NCBI GenBank assembly: GCA_041480065.1
Contig: JBGOZF010000010.1
Span: 1-64,000, forward strand
Reading direction: 5' to 3'
Source: Fen-999 sp041480065
GTDB lineage: Bacteria > Pseudomonadota > Gammaproteobacteria > Burkholderiales > Rhodocyclaceae
Length of the DNA: 64,000 bases
Shown here: piece after piece, positions 6,971-16,700 of the stretch
How positions within the stretch are numbered: the first letter of the stretch is position 1
Layout of the letters: each line of letters starts with the position of its first letter
Notes under the pieces: generated by a model
Seen by the model: only the letters and a program-made list of their open reading frames with translations
The model's database searches: none
What the model was told of the DNA's origin: nothing
Program-made: the position numbers and the translations under genes

Positions 6971-8715
6971 GTACCGACGTCAAGGTTCCCGATATCGGCG
7001 ACTTCAAGGACGTGCCGGTCATCGAAGTGCATGTGAAGCCCGGAGACACAGTCAAGGCCGAAGACCCGCTCGTCACGCTCGAATCGGACAAGGCGACCAT
7101 GGATGTGCCGGCGCCGGCGGCAGGCGTCGTCAGCGAGGTCAAGATCAAGGTCGGCGACAAGGTCTCGGAAGGCTCGTTGGTGCTGGTTCTTGAGGCCGCT
7201 GATTCCACCGCAAAGGACGCCAAGGACGCAAAGGAAAGCAGTTCAGTGCCTATCGCCACTGCTCTTGCGGCAGCGGCCAACATTGAATGCGACATGCTCG
7301 TCCTCGGTGGCGGGCCGGGCGGCTATTCAGCCGCCTTCCGCGCCGCCGATCTCGGCATGGACACGGTGATGGTCGAACGCTATGCGACGCTCGGCGGGGT
7401 CTGCCTCAACGTCGGCTGCATACCCTCCAAGGCCTTGCTCCATGTCGCTGCGGTCATCGAAGATGCCGCCCACGCCGCTGAATCAGGAGTCGAGTTCGCG
7501 CCGCCCAGGATCGACATCGACCGGCTGCGCGCCCACAAGGAGAAGGTCGTCGCCAAGCTCACCACGGGGCTTGCCGGCATGGCCAAGGGCCGCAAGATCC
7601 GCGTGCCCCGCGGCTACGGATATTTCATCGACGCCAATCATGTCGAGGTCGAGGTCACCACCGGCAACGGCCAGGAGAAGACCGGCGAGAAGCAGGTCAT
7701 CCGCTTCAAGCAATGCATCATCGCGGCAGGTTCGCAGGCCGTGCACCTGCCGTTCATTCCTCGCGACCCGCGCATCGTCGACTCGACCGGCGCGCTCGAG
7801 TTGCGCTTCGCGCCAAAGAAGATGCTCGTGATCGGCGGCGGCATCATCGGTCTCGAGATGGCCACGGTCTATTCGACGCTGGGCGCGCGCGTCGAGGTCG
7901 TCGAGATGCTCGACACCCTGATGCAAGGCCCCGACCGCGATCTGGTCAAGGTGTGGGAGAGACAGAATGCCCACCGCTTCGACCGCATCATGCTGAAGAC
8001 CAAAACGACTGCCGTCGAGGCGAAGGATGACGGCCTCTGGGTCAGCTTTGAAGGCGAGCAGGCGCCCGCCGAGCCGCAGCGCTACGACATGATCCTGCAG
8101 GCTGCCGGCCGCAGCCCCAACGGCCGCAAGATCGGCACCGACAAGGCCGGCGTCTCGGTCGACGAACGCGGCTTCATTCCGGTGGACTCGCAGATGCGCA
8201 CCAATGTGCCCCACATCTTCGCCATCGGCGACGTCGTCGGCCAGCCGATGCTCGCCCATAAGGCGGTGCATGAAGGCCACGTCGCGGCCGAGGCTGCCGC
8301 TGGCCAGAAGAGCCATTTCGACGCGAAGGTGATCCCTGGAGTCGCCTACACGCACCCGGAGATCGCCTGGGTCGGCCTGGGCGAGGACGAGGCGAAACGC
8401 GACGGACGAAAGATCACCATCGCGAAATTCCCCTGGGCCGCTTCGGGCCGCGCCATTGCGAACGGTGCCGAGTACGGATTCACCAAGCTGGTGTTCGATG
8501 ACGAGACTCACCGTATCGTCGGCGGCGCCATCGTCGGCCCAAGTGCGGGTGACATGATCGGCGAGATCGCGCTCGCCATCGAAATGGGCTGCGACGCCGA
8601 AGACATCGGCAAGAGCATCCACCCGCATCCCACCCTGGGCGAAACCATCGGCCTGGCGGGTGAAGTGGCGGCAGGCAGCTGTACGGACCTGCCGACGGCA
8701 AGGAAGCGCCCGTAG
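6967..8715 (+). CDS. lpd: Dihydrolipoamide dehydrogenase (E3) with N-terminal lipoyl domain
   Basis: 582 residues, longer than a standard E3 (about 470) because a lipoyl domain is fused in front (acceptor Lys42, ESDKATM). It reoxidises dihydrolipoamide on E2 with FAD and NAD. The FAD-binding GGGPGGYSAAFRAADLG, the redox disulfide in GGVCLNVGCIPSKALL, the NAD-binding GGGIIGLEMATVYSTLG and the C-terminal His-Glu region (HPHPTLGE) are all present. Lipoyl-E3 fusions are known in betaproteobacteria and Neisseria. The lipoyl domain and following linker (residues 81-90, TAKDAKDAKE) are closely related at DNA level to those of aceF, suggesting duplication or conversion. Start chosen at the ATG overlapping the bph stop, with GGAGA before it. 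Confidence 0.96.
   Translation: MSTDVKVPDIGDFKDVPVIEVHVKPGDTVKAEDPLVTLESDKATMDVPAPAAGVVSEVKIKVGDKVSEGSLVLVLEAADSTAKDAKDAKESSSVPIATALAAAANIECDMLVLGGGPGGYSAAFRAADLGMDTVMVERYATLGGVCLNVGCIPSKALLHVAAVIEDAAHAAESGVEFAPPRIDIDRLRAHKEKVVAKLTTGLAGMAKGRKIRVPRGYGYFIDANHVEVEVTTGNGQEKTGEKQVIRFKQCIIAAGSQAVHLPFIPRDPRIVDSTGALELRFAPKKMLVIGGGIIGLEMATVYSTLGARVEVVEMLDTLMQGPDRDLVKVWERQNAHRFDRIMLKTKTTAVEAKDDGLWVSFEGEQAPAEPQRYDMILQAAGRSPNGRKIGTDKAGVSVDERGFIPVDSQMRTNVPHIFAIGDVVGQPMLAHKAVHEGHVAAEAAAGQKSHFDAKVIPGVAYTHPEIAWVGLGEDEAKRDGRKITIAKFPWAASGRAIANGAEYGFTKLVFDDETHRIVGGAIVGPSAGDMIGEIALAIEMGCDAEDIGKSIHPHPTLGETIGLAGEVAAGSCTDLPTARKRP
7207..7235 (+). repeat. GCAAAGGAC-type repeat half-copy inside the lpd linker
   Basis: The same repeat-like stretch as in aceF (5253-5281). 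It is preceded by the nearly identical GAGGCCGCTGATT context and again encodes TAKDAKDAKE in frame. The shared flanks indicate that the lipoyl domain and repeat were copied together from one gene to the other. Confidence 0.6.
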
Positions 8716-8786
8716 CCGATCACCCGCCAGCGTTCCACGGGCCGATCTGGCGCACCTCGCAGAACGGCCTTACACTCCACGCCATC

Positions 8787-10763
8787 ATGATCCGGCGATC
8801 TTCGCGATGGGTCGCTCTGCTCGTCATAGTGGCCCTGTCCTACTCGCTCTCAGGCTGCAGCGGGCACGACGGTCGTGCACCTACGGCGCGCCAGGGACTC
8901 GTCGACTTGTCCGGCAGCGGCGAGGTGCTGACTGCCTCCTCCATCGATCTCGATGGCGAATGGGCGTTCTACTGGAAACAGCTCCTCACGCCGGAAGATT
9001 TCCGTGGGCCGCAGCCGCCCCCGGCGTCTGCCCACCTTCGCTTGCCGGGGGCATGGAACGGGCTCAAGGTCGACGGCACGAGCATCGACGGTGACGGATT
9101 CGCAACCTTCCGCTTGCGCATTCTGACCGGGGCGACGCCCGGCGACCTGGCGCTGCATCTCGGCACCATCGAGTCCGCTTACCGCCTGTGGGCGAACGGC
9201 ACACTGGTTTCGGAGAACGGCGTGATCGGCATGAACGCCGCCGCGGAAACGCCTGCGCAATCGAGCCGGCTGGTCAGGCTTCCGCCCGGCCGACCGCTGG
9301 AGCTGGTGCTGCAGGTATCGAATTTCCATTATCGGGAAGGCGGTGTCCTCTCGCCGATCGAACTCGGCGCGCCGGACTGGCTGGAGTCGGCTCGGCTCAG
9401 GAAATGGGCGGTGGTTTCGTTGTGCATCGGCGCCATCGCGGTGATGGGGCTCTACCACCTGGTCTTCTACGCCTTCCGCAGGAACAACATGGCGACGCTG
9501 TATTTCGGCGTCTATTGCCTGTTGTGGACGGGTTATCTCTTGACCTCCGATTCGAGCGATTGGGTCGTCAATCTGCTGTCGCAGCGGATTCCCGTTCCGC
9601 TGCTCAACCGCGTCGATCTGATGTGCTTCGTGCTTTCGGTTCCGGTCTGCTATGCCTTCTTCCGTTCCCTGTATCCCGAAGAATTCTCCCGGCGCCTCGG
9701 GCAGGCCACGTGGGCGTTGGCGACGCTGTTCACGGCGATGGGCGTCGTACTGCCGACGCTGGCGTTCACCTCCGCCATTCCGATCTACTACGCGTTCGCG
9801 GCCGTGATGATTCTCTACTTCCTGGCCCGGTTGTTCGTCGCCGTGCGCAGGAAGCGTGAAGGTGCCTCGTTCATCCTGCTCGGCTTCATCGTTCTGGGCG
9901 GCGCGGGAATCAACGACATGCTCTACGACATGCAGGTGATCCGGTCGGCGTTCCTGATGCATATCGGCCTGCTCGTCTTCGTCCTGTGCCAGGCCTTTGC
10001 CCTCTCGCTGCGCTTTTCCATGGCGTTCACGGCGGTCGAGCGGCTTTCGGCCGAGCTTGGGGACAAGAATCTTTCCCTGGAACAGGAGATGAACGAAAGC
10101 AACCGGCTGGCGCGCGAAATCGTGAACGTCAGCGAGGACGAGCGCAGGCACATCAGTTACGAGTTGCACGACGGGCTTTGCCAGCAACTGACAGGCGCGC
10201 GGCTGCACTTCTCGGTGCTCCGACGCAAGCTTGCCGGCACGGTGAGACAGGATCCGGAATGGGGCCAATTGGCGTCGATGCTGGAGGGGCTGGTCGATCA
10301 TGCCTATGAACTGTCCCACGGCCTCTGGCCGGTAGACCATGATGGCCACGGCGTCAGCCCATCCCTCGAGGAACTGGCCCATCGGCTGAGCGCGACCAGC
10401 GGCATCGCCATCGAGTTGCTCGAAGACCGTGGCTGTGATATCTGCCGAAACCCTGCCGTCACCCAGTTGTACCGCATCGCCCAGGAAGCGATCACCAATT
10501 CGGTCCGCCATGCCCGCGCCGATCGCATCACCGTCACCTTCGACTGCAGCGACCGCAAGATCATGTCGTTGAGCGTGCGCGACGACGGCATCGGCAGGGA
10601 TCGGGCCGCGCGCAGCGGCGGCGGCCTCGGCATGCGCATCATGGCCCACCGTGCGCAAATCCTCGGCGGTCACCTTGAAATTGCCGATGCGCCCGAGGGC
10701 GGAACCGTGGTGTCCTGCACCGCTCTGTGCGAAGCGATGACGAAACAGGAACAGCGCCCATGA
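8787..10763 (+). CDS. Membrane sensor histidine kinase, 7TMR-DISM type, NarL/DegS-like
   Basis: 658 residues. An N-terminal lipoprotein-like signal (SLSGC at about residue 24) or signal anchor is followed by an extracytoplasmic beta-sandwich domain (residues 40-200) typical of 7TMR-DISM receptors, which often bind carbohydrate-like ligands. Next come about seven membrane helices (residues 205-420), a short coiled coil, and a HisKA_3 dimerisation domain with the phospho-acceptor His in DERRHISYELHDGLCQQL. The HATPase domain has the N-box EAITNSVRHARA and DDGIGRDRAARSGGGLGM. Its stop overlaps the start of the response regulator gene (ATGA), so the two form a two-component system. The ligand is unknown. 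The adhesin secretion genes downstream are a possible target. Confidence 0.88.
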   Translation: MIRRSSRWVALLVIVALSYSLSGCSGHDGRAPTARQGLVDLSGSGEVLTASSIDLDGEWAFYWKQLLTPEDFRGPQPPPASAHLRLPGAWNGLKVDGTSIDGDGFATFRLRILTGATPGDLALHLGTIESAYRLWANGTLVSENGVIGMNAAAETPAQSSRLVRLPPGRPLELVLQVSNFHYREGGVLSPIELGAPDWLESARLRKWAVVSLCIGAIAVMGLYHLVFYAFRRNNMATLYFGVYCLLWTGYLLTSDSSDWVVNLLSQRIPVPLLNRVDLMCFVLSVPVCYAFFRSLYPEEFSRRLGQATWALATLFTAMGVVLPTLAFTSAIPIYYAFAAVMILYFLARLFVAVRRKREGASFILLGFIVLGGAGINDMLYDMQVIRSAFLMHIGLLVFVLCQAFALSLRFSMAFTAVERLSAELGDKNLSLEQEMNESNRLAREIVNVSEDERRHISYELHDGLCQQLTGARLHFSVLRRKLAGTVRQDPEWGQLASMLEGLVDHAYELSHGLWPVDHDGHGVSPSLEELAHRLSATSGIAIELLEDRGCDICRNPAVTQLYRIAQEAITNSVRHARADRITVTFDCSDRKIMSLSVRDDGIGRDRAARSGGGLGMRIMAHRAQILGGHLEIADAPEGGTVVSCTALCEAMTKQEQRP

Positions 10764-11413
10764 ACGACCTCTCCGCCAAGACTGCCCACATCTTCGTCAT
10801 CGACGATCATCCCGTGGTGCGGCAAGGATTGAGGCTGCTGTTTACGCAAGCGTCGCATGTCGTCTGCGGCGACGCCGAGTGTAGTCGCGAAGTCCTGGAG
10901 CGGATCGGTACTTGCGGGGCCGACGTGGCGGTCCTGGATCTCTCCCTGGGCGATGAGAGCGGACTTGACCTGATCGGCGAAATCCGCGCCGCCGGAGCCG
11001 CCGTGCTGGTCTATTCCATGCACGAGGACCCCGCGACGATCGAACGCGCCTTTGCCGCCGGCGCCAGCGGCTATGTCAGCAAGCGCGAGAGCGAGGACGT
11101 CCTGTTTCGCGCGGTTTCCGACCTGCTGGCCGGACGCCACCACGTCAGCGAGCGGGCAGCCCAGAGCCTGGCGAACCGCACGCTGTCCGTTCCCGCAGCC
11201 GAGATCAAGCATGCGCTGAGTGAACGCGAAAGGGAAATACTCGCGCGGCTCGGCCAAGGCGAATCGAATGCCGACATCGCCACCGTCTTGTCGATCAGCG
11301 TCCGCACCGTGGAAACTTACTGCGTGCGGCTCGCCGCGAAGCTTGAACTGGACGGCATGAAGGCGCTTCGGCGCCATGCGATTCGAAGAACCCTCGGCAA
11401 CCTTGCCGAATAG
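10760..11413 (+). CDS. LuxR/NarL-family response regulator
   Basis: 217 residues: receiver domain (acidic DDHP near the start, phospho-acceptor Asp in VAVLDLSLGDESGLDL, Lys in GYVSKRESED) and a C-terminal helix-turn-helix of the LuxR type (LSEREREILARLGQGESNADIATVLSISVRTVETYCVRLAAKL). The start is the ATG overlapping the kinase stop codon; the frame stays open upstream but lacks a better signal. It is the cognate partner of the preceding kinase. Its targets are not shown by the sequence, but the two-partner secretion genes start about 600 bp downstream on the same strand. Confidence 0.92.
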   Translation: MNDLSAKTAHIFVIDDHPVVRQGLRLLFTQASHVVCGDAECSREVLERIGTCGADVAVLDLSLGDESGLDLIGEIRAAGAAVLVYSMHEDPATIERAFAAGASGYVSKRESEDVLFRAVSDLLAGRHHVSERAAQSLANRTLSVPAAEIKHALSEREREILARLGQGESNADIATVLSISVRTVETYCVRLAAKLELDGMKALRRHAIRRTLGNLAE

Positions 11414-12010
11414 TCGGCTCCGCGCGCTGTAGCTGCCGGCGCCGACGGGCATTCCACCGCGCCCGTCAAGAATTCAGGGGCGCATGTAAGGGAATTTCCG
11501 GACAGACATCGCGTGATCCATGACCCATACTTGCCATGTCGCAACCATTGGACTGAAGGCATAGCACCGCCGTACCGATCATGCTTCGCGCATCACCGGA
11601 CCGCCGCCTGCAAGACCCCCGCGGCCACGCCGACAGGATAAGTCCATTGGACCTGCCTGGCCCAGCCCGGCTTGGACTGGCAGCGCCGGGAACGCCAGCG
11701 CAACAGCGGGACGGCCAGAACGCTACCAACGACATTTGCCTATCGACTGTCCGGGACGAGTTCCCCATCGGTTCCGCACCCGGCCATGGGGCGGCGAGTC
11801 GATTGCGGCGGCGGTTATCGGGAAACCGGCGTCCGAGGCGTTTTCGCCGGTCCCCGGAATTCCTTGGATTGACGCACGGGAGACGTAGCAATGAGCCGGG
11901 AACAATGCGTACGAACGCCCTCGAGTAAGCCGTCCGCCACGGGCCGGCCCGACTGCCATTGCCAATCGTGTCGCCCCGGCGTCACGCGCCTTTCCGCCGT
12001 AAGCAATGCG
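11414..12010. other. Region between the two-component system and tpsB
   Basis: About 600 bp without a clear gene. Overlapping frames on both strands are arginine-rich shadows. An alternative tpsB start at 11891 (with GGGAGA before it) would place the last 120 bp in the coding region. Such a long leader before an adhesin secretion operon could hold regulatory sites, but I see no convincing promoter or terminator. Confidence 0.4.
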
Positions 12011-13723
12011 ATGCGGAAGGCACTGGTGGTCGCTTGCCTGGCCCTGACCGGCGGAGCCGCGCTGGCACAAACGGCAGCCGACATCGAGGCCGCAAGGCGG
12101 CAAGCGGAGACATTGCAGCGCCTCGAACAGCAGCGCCTGCAACAGGATATCGAGAGGGCATTGCCTCCTGAGCGATCGCCTCAGGGAGTGGACACCAGAA
12201 CCCTCGTACCCAAGACGGATGCGTCCGCGGCGGGGCAGGGTTGCCACCCGATCCGCGAACTCGTGATCACCGGCGCACCCAATCTCCCGGAATCCGTCCG
12301 CACCGAGCTCAACGCCCGCTACCTCAACCGCTGTCTCGGCGTGCCGGAAATCGAGGAGATCCTCGGCGAGATCACCAAGGCCTACATCCTGCGCGGCTAC
12401 GTCGCGGCCCGCGCCTACCTGCCGGCGCAGAATCTGGGCTCCGGACGGCTTGAGATCACCGTCATCGAAGGCAAGGTGAGTTCGATCCGCATCGAGGACG
12501 GGAACAAGGGCTCCGTTTCCAAGGGCAATGCGTTCCCGGGCGTCGAAGGCCGGGTACTCAACCTGCGCGACCTCGAACAGGGTATCGACCAGATCAACCG
12601 GTTGGCCTCCAACAACGCCCAGTTGGACATTCAGCCCGGCGATCAACCGGGCGACAGCAGCATCGTCGTTCGCAACGAACCGCGCTCCCCGCTGCACTTC
12701 AACATCGGCTACGACAACCAGGGCGATTTGAACACCGGGAAGTACCAGACAGGCGGAACCCTCAGTGTCGACAATCCGTTCGGCTTCGACGATTTCATCA
12801 CCGCCACGCACCGCGAAACCACGCCGGGCGACAAGCACCGCAAGTTTTCCGGCAGCGACAGCCTGCTCTACAACATTCCCTTCGGCTACACCACCGCCAC
12901 CTTCGGCAGGAGCCGCTCGCAGTACGCGACCCCGGTTGTCTTGCCAAGCGGGTTGGAACTGGTCTCCTCGGGCAACACTACCACCTCCTACATCACAGTC
13001 GATCGCGTGATGTATCGCGATCAGGCGAACAAGGCGACGCTCGGCGCGACGCTGACCACCAAGCAGTCGAGAAACTACCTGGCCGGCAACTTCATGCAGG
13101 TCAGCAGCCGCAACCTCACCGTACTCGACATCGACGGCTCCCTGGCGACCGCCCTGGGCGGCGGCGCCTTCCAGCTCAACGCCGGGCTTTCCGAGGGTCT
13201 CGACGCCATGGGCGCATTGAAGGATCTCGACGGCCTGCCCGACACCGCGCCAAGGGCGCAATTCCGCAAGTACCGGCTGGGAGCGAACTACACCCTGCCG
13301 TTCAGGCTCGCCGACCGCGATGCCGCGTTCTCCAGCCAGCTGACGACCCAGTATGCAGAGAATGTCCTCTACGGCTCGGAACAAATGCTGATCGGCGGCC
13401 TCTACACCGTGCGCGGCTTCGTCAGGAACACACTGTCCGGCGACCATGGCTTCTACTGGCGCAACGAACTGTCGACGCGCTTTCCCGTTCAAGTCGGTGA
13501 CACCACCCTGGGCGGTCGCGCCTTCGTCGCCTACGACCAGGGCAGGGTTACCAACCGGGCGCCCGGCGTACCTTCGGGCAGCCTCGCCGGCGGTGCCATC
13601 GGCGTTTCCATCGCCTGGAAGGGCGCGAGCTGGGAATGGTTCTGCACCCGCCCGCTTTCAGGCCCCTCGTGGATGAACCTGGAAGGCACGCAGACCTGGT
13701 TCCGCGTGTCGCTATCGCTGTAG
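12011..13723 (+). CDS. TpsB outer-membrane transporter of a two-partner secretion system (ShlB/FhaC family)
   Basis: 570 residues from the ATG at 12011, which begins a good signal peptide (MRKALVVACLALTGGAALAQ). A start at 11891 has a better ribosome site and would add 40 residues ahead of the signal, so the start is uncertain. After an alpha-helical plug-like segment (AADIEAARRQAETLQRLEQQ) come two POTRA domains (from about residue 80), then a 16-strand barrel with the family signature GGLYTVRGF. The barrel exports the TpsA protein encoded 13 bp downstream. A disulfide-capable pair, CHPIREL...NRCLG, lies in the first POTRA domain, as is common in the family. Confidence 0.93.
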   Translation: MRKALVVACLALTGGAALAQTAADIEAARRQAETLQRLEQQRLQQDIERALPPERSPQGVDTRTLVPKTDASAAGQGCHPIRELVITGAPNLPESVRTELNARYLNRCLGVPEIEEILGEITKAYILRGYVAARAYLPAQNLGSGRLEITVIEGKVSSIRIEDGNKGSVSKGNAFPGVEGRVLNLRDLEQGIDQINRLASNNAQLDIQPGDQPGDSSIVVRNEPRSPLHFNIGYDNQGDLNTGKYQTGGTLSVDNPFGFDDFITATHRETTPGDKHRKFSGSDSLLYNIPFGYTTATFGRSRSQYATPVVLPSGLELVSSGNTTTSYITVDRVMYRDQANKATLGATLTTKQSRNYLAGNFMQVSSRNLTVLDIDGSLATALGGGAFQLNAGLSEGLDAMGALKDLDGLPDTAPRAQFRKYRLGANYTLPFRLADRDAAFSSQLTTQYAENVLYGSEQMLIGGLYTVRGFVRNTLSGDHGFYWRNELSTRFPVQVGDTTLGGRAFVAYDQGRVTNRAPGVPSGSLAGGAIGVSIAWKGASWEWFCTRPLSGPSWMNLEGTQTWFRVSLSL

Positions 13724-13736
13724 GAGACGAAAGATC

Positions 13737-16700
13737 ATGAGTGCCAACCACATCTATCGCGTCATCTGGAGCGAACTCCTCGAAACCTGGGTCGCCGTCT
13801 CCGAGATCGCCCGCGCGCGCGGCAAGCGCAGCAGCAAGGCCCTGCGCCTGGCACTGCCGATGGCATTGCTGTCGACAAACGTGTTGGCCGATGGCACGCC
13901 CACCACCGTCGTACCCACCGGAGGCAAGACGACCGCGTACATCTCCGCGAACGGCGTGCCGGTGGTCAACATCAACACCGCCAATGCCGCCGGTCTTTCG
14001 CACAACCAATACACGCGCTACGACGTGGAGAGCAAGGGCCTCGTGCTCAACAACGGCAACGCCACCCAGATCCAGCGGGCATCGCAACTCGCCGGCAGCG
14101 TGCTGGCCAACCCGAACCTCAAGGAGGAGGCCCGCGTCATCCTGAATGAGGTCGTCTCGACCAATCGCAGCACCCTGGCCGGATTCACCGAAGTCGTCGG
14201 CGGCAGGGCCGACGTCGTCGTCGCCAATCCCTACGGCATCACCTGTTCCGGCTGCGGCTTCATCAACACCGACCGCGCGACGCTGACTACCGGCACGCCT
14301 CAAATCAACGGCAGCGGCGCGCTCACCGGCTTCGCCGTCGATCGAGGCGACATCCTGATCCAGGGCGCCGGCCTCAATGCCACCGGCCAGCAGGTTCTCG
14401 ATCTCGTCGCACGCTCGATCAAGATCGACGGGCGTCTTGGCGCCTCGTCCACGGGTTCGCTGCGACTGGTCGCCGGCGCCAACCAGTGGGACTACGACAC
14501 GGGCAACGTGACCGGGGCTCTCGCTGGCAGCGGCCCGGCGCCCGCTTACGCCATCGATTCGACCGCGCTGGGCGGCATGTATGCCGGGCGCATTCGCCTC
14601 ATCGCCACCGAAGCCGGTGTCGGCGTGCGCATGTTCGGCGAAGCAGCCGCATCGGCGGACGACTTCAGTCTCACTTCGGCCGGGCAGGTGGTCGTCCGAG
14701 CCAAGATCAGCGCAGAGCGCAATCTGACCGTATCCACCACCGGCGACAGCGCGGATATCACCTTCCAGGACGCCAGCACGCAGCTATCGTCCAAGGCCGA
14801 CCTCAGTGTCTCCACGAAAGCCGGAGGCGGTGGCAGCATCACCAATGAGGGGCTCCTGCTCACCGGCGGCAACCTGACGGTCACGGCGGACAAGTCGATC
14901 AGCAACGGGCCGGCTGCCGCCATGTCGGCGCCCCTCGGGAACCTCGATGTCACGGCCACCACGGGAGACATCACCAACGAGGGCTGGCTCTACGCGGGCA
15001 CGAAGGTGACGGCACGCAGCAGCATGGGCACATTCACCAACAAGAAGACGGGCTGGCTCTGGTCGGATGGCGACATGGAGGTCAATGCAGACACTTTCGT
15101 CAACAACAATTCCATCCAGGCGACCAACGACATCGCCATCACCACGAAGACGGCCTTCCGCAACGAAATCGAAGGCGGCATGCCGGCCAGGACGACGTCC
15201 GAGGCCGTGACGGTGGCCGACCATCCAATAGCGTTCATTGACGCGTGGGATTACACGACATGCTGGCCACATGACATTTGCAGCTACATCGATGTCAGAC
15301 AGGATACGGTCACCGTCACCGAGGCCTGGATGGGGACCCCAGACCTCAGTACGATTCCGCAGCCGAAGATCGCCGCCGGCCGCAACCTGACGATCAACCT
15401 GAACGACGGTGCCGGCGCCAATACCGGCGGAGTGCTGACGGCAACCGAAAACCTCACGGTTACCGGCTCCGCCATGGCGACATTCACCAACACCGCCATC
15501 GGCCTTTACGCGCGGGACTACAGCCGCCGCTGGTCCGTGGACAACAGGGATTGCGGGGGCTGCTACGAGTATTTCTACTATAAGTACGCCAATAGCGAGT
15601 ACTACTACGACAACCTCCCACATTGGGGGATTGGCGATTTCGTCTCCTGGTGGCCGATCGATAATCACAGCGTGCATGACTTCGATGGGGCGATGTACGA
15701 GAATGCCCGCAGCAAGGCGTTCCGGCATCTGGATGCGACACCGCTCGTCCCAGGCACAAAGCTTCGCTCAGCGGTCGTCCGCGGGAACAACGTCACCTTC
15801 AACGGCGGACTGGCCCTGACGAATCTCGGCATGGCAGTGGAAGATGGAGTGCACGGCGATCTTCCGGTCCTGCCCACGGACCTCCCGCCCACGAATCCCA
15901 ACGGTTACTTCGTCCCAACCAGGGATCCTTCGGCCAAGTACGTGATCGAGACGAATCCGCTGTACGGATTGGGGTCCGACTATGCGGGCTCCGACCGCCT
16001 GCTGAAGAGCCTGGGCATCGACCCGGAAGGCACGACAAAGCGCCTGGGTGATGCCAACTACGAGGCTTACCTCATCCGCCAGCAACTCATCAGTGCGACC
16101 GGCAGCGCAGTGCTCAACGGCTACGCCAACGAGGCGATGCAAATGGAGCGCCTGATGGATCAGGCCGCCGGCGAAAGCAAGGGCTTGGGGCTGATCCTTG
16201 GTAAGGCGCTGACCACCGACCAGATTGCCAACCTGAAACAGGATATCGTCTGGATGGTCGAGACCACCGTCTCCGGTCAGAAAGTCCTCCAGCCGATCGT
16301 CTATCTCGCGTCGGAATCGCGCAAGTCGATCGTCTCCGGCGCCGTAATCGCCGGACAGAAGGTCAACATGGACGTGAGTTCGCTGACCAACAAGGGCGGA
16401 ACGATCAGTGGCGCCGAGTCGCTGACCGTCATCTCCAAAGGCGACATCACCAACACCAGCGGCACGATCAAGGGTGGCGATGTCACCTTGAAGTCGACCG
16501 AGGGCAGCATCGTGAACAGCCGGGCCGTCGATCTGGGCGCCAACACCAAGTACAAGAAGGCGAGCGTCGAGGCGACAGGCACTCTGAACATCGGTGCCGC
16601 CAAGGACATCAAGATCCTGGGCGCCGACGTGAAAGCCGGCAGTTGGGCAACCCTTACGGCCGGCGGCGATATCACCGTGGGTACGGTCGTCGACAAGACC

